Assembly (NCBI GenBank): GCA_027943245.1
Contig: JANDJZ010000947.1
Coordinates: forward strand, 1 to 13,645
DNA from: Acanthamoeba sp. SK_2022b
Taxonomy: Eukaryota > Discosea > Longamoebia > Acanthamoebidae
Direction: 5' to 3'
Length of the DNA: 13,645 nucleotides
Each line of letters starts with the position of its first letter. Position 1 is the first letter of the stretch. The notes below the pieces were generated by a model. That model did no database searches, had not been told where the DNA came from, and saw only the letters and a program-made list of their open reading frames with translations. Below, one piece after another: positions 12,436 to 13,645 of the stretch. The position numbers were made by a program, and so were the translations under genes.

Positions 12436-13645
12436 ACAGACCAAATTGGCGGCGCACTTCCCCGGCGCCGACGAGAGAACGGAGAACAGTATAGTCGCCA
12501 GCCTCGCGACGGACCCGGCCGGCGATGACCGCCGGGCCGACGCCGAAGCGTTTGGCGTCCGTCAGCACCGCCTTCTCCGTGCGCGAGAAGCGTGACACCG
12601 CGAGATCCCATTGAGCCACAGGCAGCAGCGCGTTCCGTGCAAAGCCGTCTGCCTCCTCTTCGTGGCGCTCGTCCGACGGGCTCTCCGTGTCGTCGAAGAT
12701 GGCGGCAAAGGCTTCCGGGCCGATGTGGAGCTTGAGGTGTCCGATCTCGTGCAAAAGCGTGAACCAGAAATTGTCCAGCCGGTCATGGCGGAGCGTCAGG
12801 CCGATCAGCCCGTAGCCGTCGAACGAGCCCATGGCTGCGCCGTCCAGCAGGGTTCCGGGGAGATGCCGTTCGACAACGAAGGCGATGCCGATCTGGCGCA
12901 GGTGGTCGACGGCCTTCAGTGGGCCGTCGGCATCCAGGGTCAGGGCGACGAGGGCAGCGATCCAGGCATCATCGATCAAGGCGGGATCGAAGGTTGCCGT
13001 CGGCGGGTTTCGGGCCGCCAGCTGTCGCACACGCGCTTCCCATGCCGCGATCGCCGGTTCGTGCACAGCGCCGTTCGACCGCACAGACTTCCGGTGCAAG
13101 CCGGCAGGGACGAATCGGGCCGAGCCACTCCGCAGGAAGGCCGGCACGAGGTGGTCGGCGGACTTGCGCGCCTGCGTCAGCGTTCCGGAGAAGTCCTCGA
13201 ACCAACCGCGCTTGTACATCTCGGCCAGAGGGAAAGCCTGCCAGGCGGTGGGATCGACCGACTCCAGGCTCCCGTTCCCGGCGAGCGACGCACGGTTCTC
13301 GATGCGCACGTCGAGCGCATCGGAGACCTCGATCAAACGCTCAAGGCTCGCGGATCGATAGCGTTCGGCTTCGTATCGCTGGACCTGTTGTTCCTTCAGC
13401 CCCAGAAAATCCGCGAGATCCTTCTGGCTCATGCCTCTCGCGATCCGTGCGCGGATGAGCGTCTCGGGGAGATCGGCAAGGCGTGCGGCCGAGAACGTCG
13501 TCTGCGCTCCTGACTTCAGGGCCTCGTAAAGGGCGACATCGGCTTCGAGTTCCGCCACTTGGCTCTGGAGCGCACCGCGCGCGATGACGGCGAACGCGGG
13601 ATCGACGTTGGTGGCCGCCGGCGCGCCCGCCGAGGCTTTCAGCTG
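12434..13645 (-). CDS. XRE-HTH / ImmA-IrrE metallopeptidase fusion (N-terminus possibly outside window)
   Basis: The reading frame remains open from GTG 13558 to the right edge (29 more codons, no stop, no ATG), so the true start may lie beyond the window. The last in-window possible start is GTG 13558, giving 374 residues. Numbered from there, residues ~30-82 are a Cro/C1-type helix-turn-helix (PETLIRARIARGMSQKDLAD and the LKEQQVQRYE recognition helix). The C-terminal half is an ImmA/IrrE zinc peptidase: FTLLHEIGHLKLHIG (H270, E271, H274) and HEEEADGFARNALLP supplying the third ligand. ImmA-type proteins cleave repressors in mobile elements and stress responses; with a fused HTH they often act as both regulator and sensor. 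It is the first gene before the beta-family gene, 7 bases apart. Confidence 0.85.
   Translation of the reverse strand, partial: QLKASAGAPAATNVDPAFAVIARGALQSQVAELEADVALYEALKSGAQTTFSAARLADLPETLIRARIARGMSQKDLADFLGLKEQQVQRYEAERYRSASLERLIEVSDALDVRIENRASLAGNGSLESVDPTAWQAFPLAEMYKRGWFEDFSGTLTQARKSADHLVPAFLRSGSARFVPAGLHRKSVRSNGAVHEPAIAAWEARVRQLAARNPPTATFDPALIDDAWIAALVALTLDADGPLKAVDHLRQIGIAFVVERHLPGTLLDGAAMGSFDGYGLIGLTLRHDRLDNFWFTLLHEIGHLKLHIGPEAFAAIFDDTESPSDERHEEEADGFARNALLPVAQWDLAVSRFSRTEKAVLTDAKRFGVGPAVIAGRVRREAGDYTVLRSLVGAGEVRRQFGL

Noticed and set aside
11644..12528. 294-codon plus-strand open frame
   Set aside because: It is a shadow of the beta-family gene, of low-complexity Arg/Gly/Gln-rich composition.
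12611..13513. 300-codon plus-strand open frame
   Set aside because: It is antisense to the HTH-ImmA gene, whose motifs are clear. GC-rich DNA gives long antisense frames, and the translation shows no domain.
1..13645. CRISPR array, tRNA or IS element
   Set aside because: No regularly spaced repeats, cloverleaf, terminal inverted repeats or transposase motifs were found on reading both strands.

Overview
The window is GC-rich throughout (roughly 60-65% by eye), has Shine-Dalgarno-led and tightly overlapping genes, and carries families common in Proteobacteria. An alphaproteobacterium is the best guess, but no marker gene confirms it. It looks like accessory DNA: the tail of a tyrosine recombinase at the left edge, followed only by nucleases, toxin-antitoxin-like genes, metallopeptidases and unrecognised proteins. 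I see no housekeeping gene, tRNA, rRNA, CRISPR array or DNA methyltransferase. This is the make-up of an integrated defence or genomic island. No gap between genes exceeds 300 bases.

Layout. (1) 1-150: integrase C-terminus. (2) 284-1996, minus strand: a DUF2726-type PD-(D/E)XK protein followed by a double zinc-ribbon protein. (3) 2190-4172, plus strand: a small possible Cas2/SinR-like protein, a D-QxK (Mrr-like) nuclease that lacks a normal start codon, and a 183-residue protein of unknown role. (4) 4250-7482, plus strand: hipB, hipA, a 166-residue unknown and a 387-residue protein with a HEPN-type R-x4-H motif, all overlapping by a few bases. (5) 10792-7566, minus strand: four tightly packed genes (two alpha-helical unknowns, a PD-(D/E)XK nuclease-like protein, an HEAGH metallopeptidase-like protein). 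(6) 10791-11384, plus strand: an sce7726-family protein, overlapping its neighbours at both ends. (7) 13645-11341, minus strand: an XRE-HTH/ImmA-IrrE regulator-protease, running off the right edge, and a beta-family (T4 Beta-like) protein.

How the parts may work together. The hip operon pairs a kinase toxin and its DNA-binding antitoxin with two co-translated proteins, one a candidate RNase. The 10792-7566 operon is the best candidate for an undescribed system: it combines a nuclease, a putative protease and two possible sensor or HEPN-like proteins with coupled translation. The sce7726, beta-family and HTH-ImmA genes resemble a recurring defence neighbourhood. Four separate PD-(D/E)XK-like proteins and two HExxH proteins in under 14 kb support the defence-island reading. 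These functional links are inferences from gene order and motifs.
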